From Engraulis encrasicolus (lineage: Eukaryota; Chordata; Actinopteri; Clupeiformes; Engraulidae), in NCBI RefSeq assembly GCF_034702125.1, contig NC_085878.1, positions 26,449,951 through 26,513,950 of the forward strand: a DNA stretch of 64,000 nucleotides. The letters run 5' to 3'. The notes below the pieces were generated by a model, which was not told the DNA's origin, did no database searches, and saw only the letters and a list, made by a program, of their open reading frames with translations. The translations under genes were made by a program, and so were the position numbers. Below are positions 62,478 to 64,000 of this stretch, piece after piece. Within the stretch, counting starts at the first letter, position 1, and every line of letters starts with the position of its first letter.

Positions 62478-62668
62478 TAGTTGGGTTCACATAAATTTCA
62501 CTGGTGGAATTAAGCCAAATTCTGCTACAATTTAGCCAACTGCTGCACATAGGCCTAATGTCAATACAGTTAAATGTTATGGTTTGCTGTTTATGGAGGC
62601 CCTATTACAGAACTGGTAGAACTTGGGTTCAGTCTCTATCAAATTTAGGACGCGGAAAAGAATTGTCT

Positions 62669-62950
62669 TCCTATTCTCATTTACACCTGGTCAGGTCAAT
62701 GAGTAAGCAACACATTTAAGCAAAGCATGTCTGCAATAGAGTGCTATACAATTAGGAAGTGGAGGGGAGTTGAAGCGCACTTACTGACTTGGCGTGCTGT
62801 TTATATGGATATACAACATTTGGATGAAATAACACACAGTAGCTGATACAGAACATGTTGTACAACAAGACAAATATGTAGCCTATACGGTAGTACAAGC
62901 TGCTGAAACGTGAGACTGTTGCCAAAAGCACTCCCCTTTGCTGCATGTGA
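62669..62950. repeat. Diverged duplicate, copy B
   Basis: Same order and orientation of shared blocks as copy A, about 460 bases downstream. Confidence 0.75.
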
Positions 62951-64000
62951 CTGTGCTGAACACATCAATCTGTTCTGTAGCTGTATAGAAATGCAGGGTT
63001 TTGTTGACACTCCCTAGGCTGTAACATCATCTCAACAGGAAAACATTTCCTAAGCTGTGGCTCTGTCATAATTTTTTGGCCTTTTGTCATCCCTGTCACA
63101 TCCATCACTCTGTTTAAGCTGCATTATGTTTATGTTTTTTCCAGCCAAACTCCCAAATGAAGTGTTGGTTTATGGGCATGCTGGCCAGACACAAAGAAAG
63201 GAGACGACTATTATTCCAAGACATTGTCGAGTCTTTCCAAAGGCAGAAACCACAGGGACACAGCTGAGCTTGTTGAAAATCTATTATGTTAATAGATTAA
63301 ATGGTTAGGAATGTAATGTGTCATATTGTATAAAATCAAACTTTTGAAGTTGTTAAGTTAATTGTCATTGTTAATTGTGTTATTTTGCTTTAATGGCCTC
63401 TAGTGCATTTTTTACGCTTGTTTATGTTTACGCCGGTGTACTCAGACTCTATGTCAGACGTCAAAAATGCTCAAATGGGAAAAGAAAAACAAATCACTGT
63501 GACATGTGAGTTACGACCACATGGCAGGTAATTAATCTTAGTTTGTTTGTCATGTTCATCTACATTCATCCAATTTGTATGTATTAAAATCACAGCAGAT
63601 AACAGTTACTAAACAAACCAAAACGTCTTTCACTCAACATCAAAACAACTTTCCATAAAAGTACACACAGCATAAAGGACACATACTTTTATGCAGTGAT
63701 TGACAGATGACTGAAAAGCAAGTGAAAGGCATAAACCTTTAGGAGTTCACCTGCATATTATGGGGGAAACCGAATACCACATGCGGAGGTTATGTAACAG
63801 AGCTTCCTCAGAGTGGGGAGTCGGGGTAGAGAAATCTATAGACCAGTCGTTTTTTCGGTCTGACGTACTGGCTAACCAAAAGAATGGTACCTCCAAGGCC
63901 CACTTGCCCATTTTCCCCTTGCTATTTTTCCGGTCCGGCTGTGATGGCTTTCCCAGCTGTTCCTGGTAGAGTTTTAGCCAAATACTACACAAACTGTGGA

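Larger units (their letters stand above)
60331..64000. other. Upstream intergenic DNA
   Basis: Low-scoring ORFs only. Contains a G-rich stretch near 60620-60655 and a diverged ~270-bp duplication (62207-62477 and 62669-62950). No gene supported. Confidence 0.5.

Noticed and set aside
63747..63992. 81-codon ORF on the minus strand (and its plus-strand counterpart)
   Set aside because: No recognisable domain, no splice context and both strands open; no support as a gene.

Overview
This is a gene-containing stretch of a fish (teleost) nuclear genome. Evidence: vertebrate multi-exon genes with GT-AG introns, very long CA/GT and tetranucleotide microsatellites, Tc1/mariner and hAT-type DNA transposons, tRNA-derived SINEs and L2-like LINE tails. 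The species cannot be named from sequence alone.

Five protein-coding genes were assembled exon by exon; in each the exon phases agree and the summed length is a multiple of three. Left to right: crybgx (minus, 1210-5278, 6 exons, 207 aa), a lens-type beta/gamma crystallin; lctl (plus, 7956-17888, 13 exons, 570 aa), a lactase-like/klotho-family membrane protein; tipin (plus, 19632-25294, 7 exons, 337 aa), the Timeless-interacting replication-fork protein; dis3l (minus, 28104-53575, 19 exons, 1080 aa), the cytoplasmic exosome exoribonuclease; and an unnamed mucin-like type I membrane protein (minus, 54773-58446, 3 coding exons, 428 aa) whose tail resembles mucin-15. tipin and dis3l are tail-to-tail, as recalled for the human 15q22 region that also holds LCTL, so this is conserved vertebrate synteny. 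The genes share no pathway: lens structure (crybgx and lctl), replication-fork protection (tipin), RNA decay (dis3l), cell surface (mucin-like).

Introns carry most of the unusual content. lctl intron 9 holds an L2-tailed element with an intact 188-codon ORF for a small transmembrane/coiled-coil protein. lctl exon 9 has a partial upstream duplicate (decoy acceptor). A tipin intron contains a Tc1 element interrupted by a ~0.9 kb hAT-like element with a perfect 8-bp target duplication. dis3l introns hold several terminal-inverted-repeat elements with clear target duplications.

The most striking structure is an 8.2 kb higher-order array (41234-49440) in a dis3l intron. It has four 1.7-2.5 kb units, each with a variable number of 135-bp repeats. 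Nearly every repeat carries a tRNA T-arm/Pol III B-box motif, each unit ends in a tRNA-like A-box/B-box head, and three of the four units are preceded or followed by a 54-nt cloverleaf palindrome. The remaining intergenic DNA (5.3-8 kb, 17.9-19.6 kb, 25.3-28 kb, 58.5-64 kb) shows repeats, one diverged duplication and candidate signals, but no further recognisable genes.
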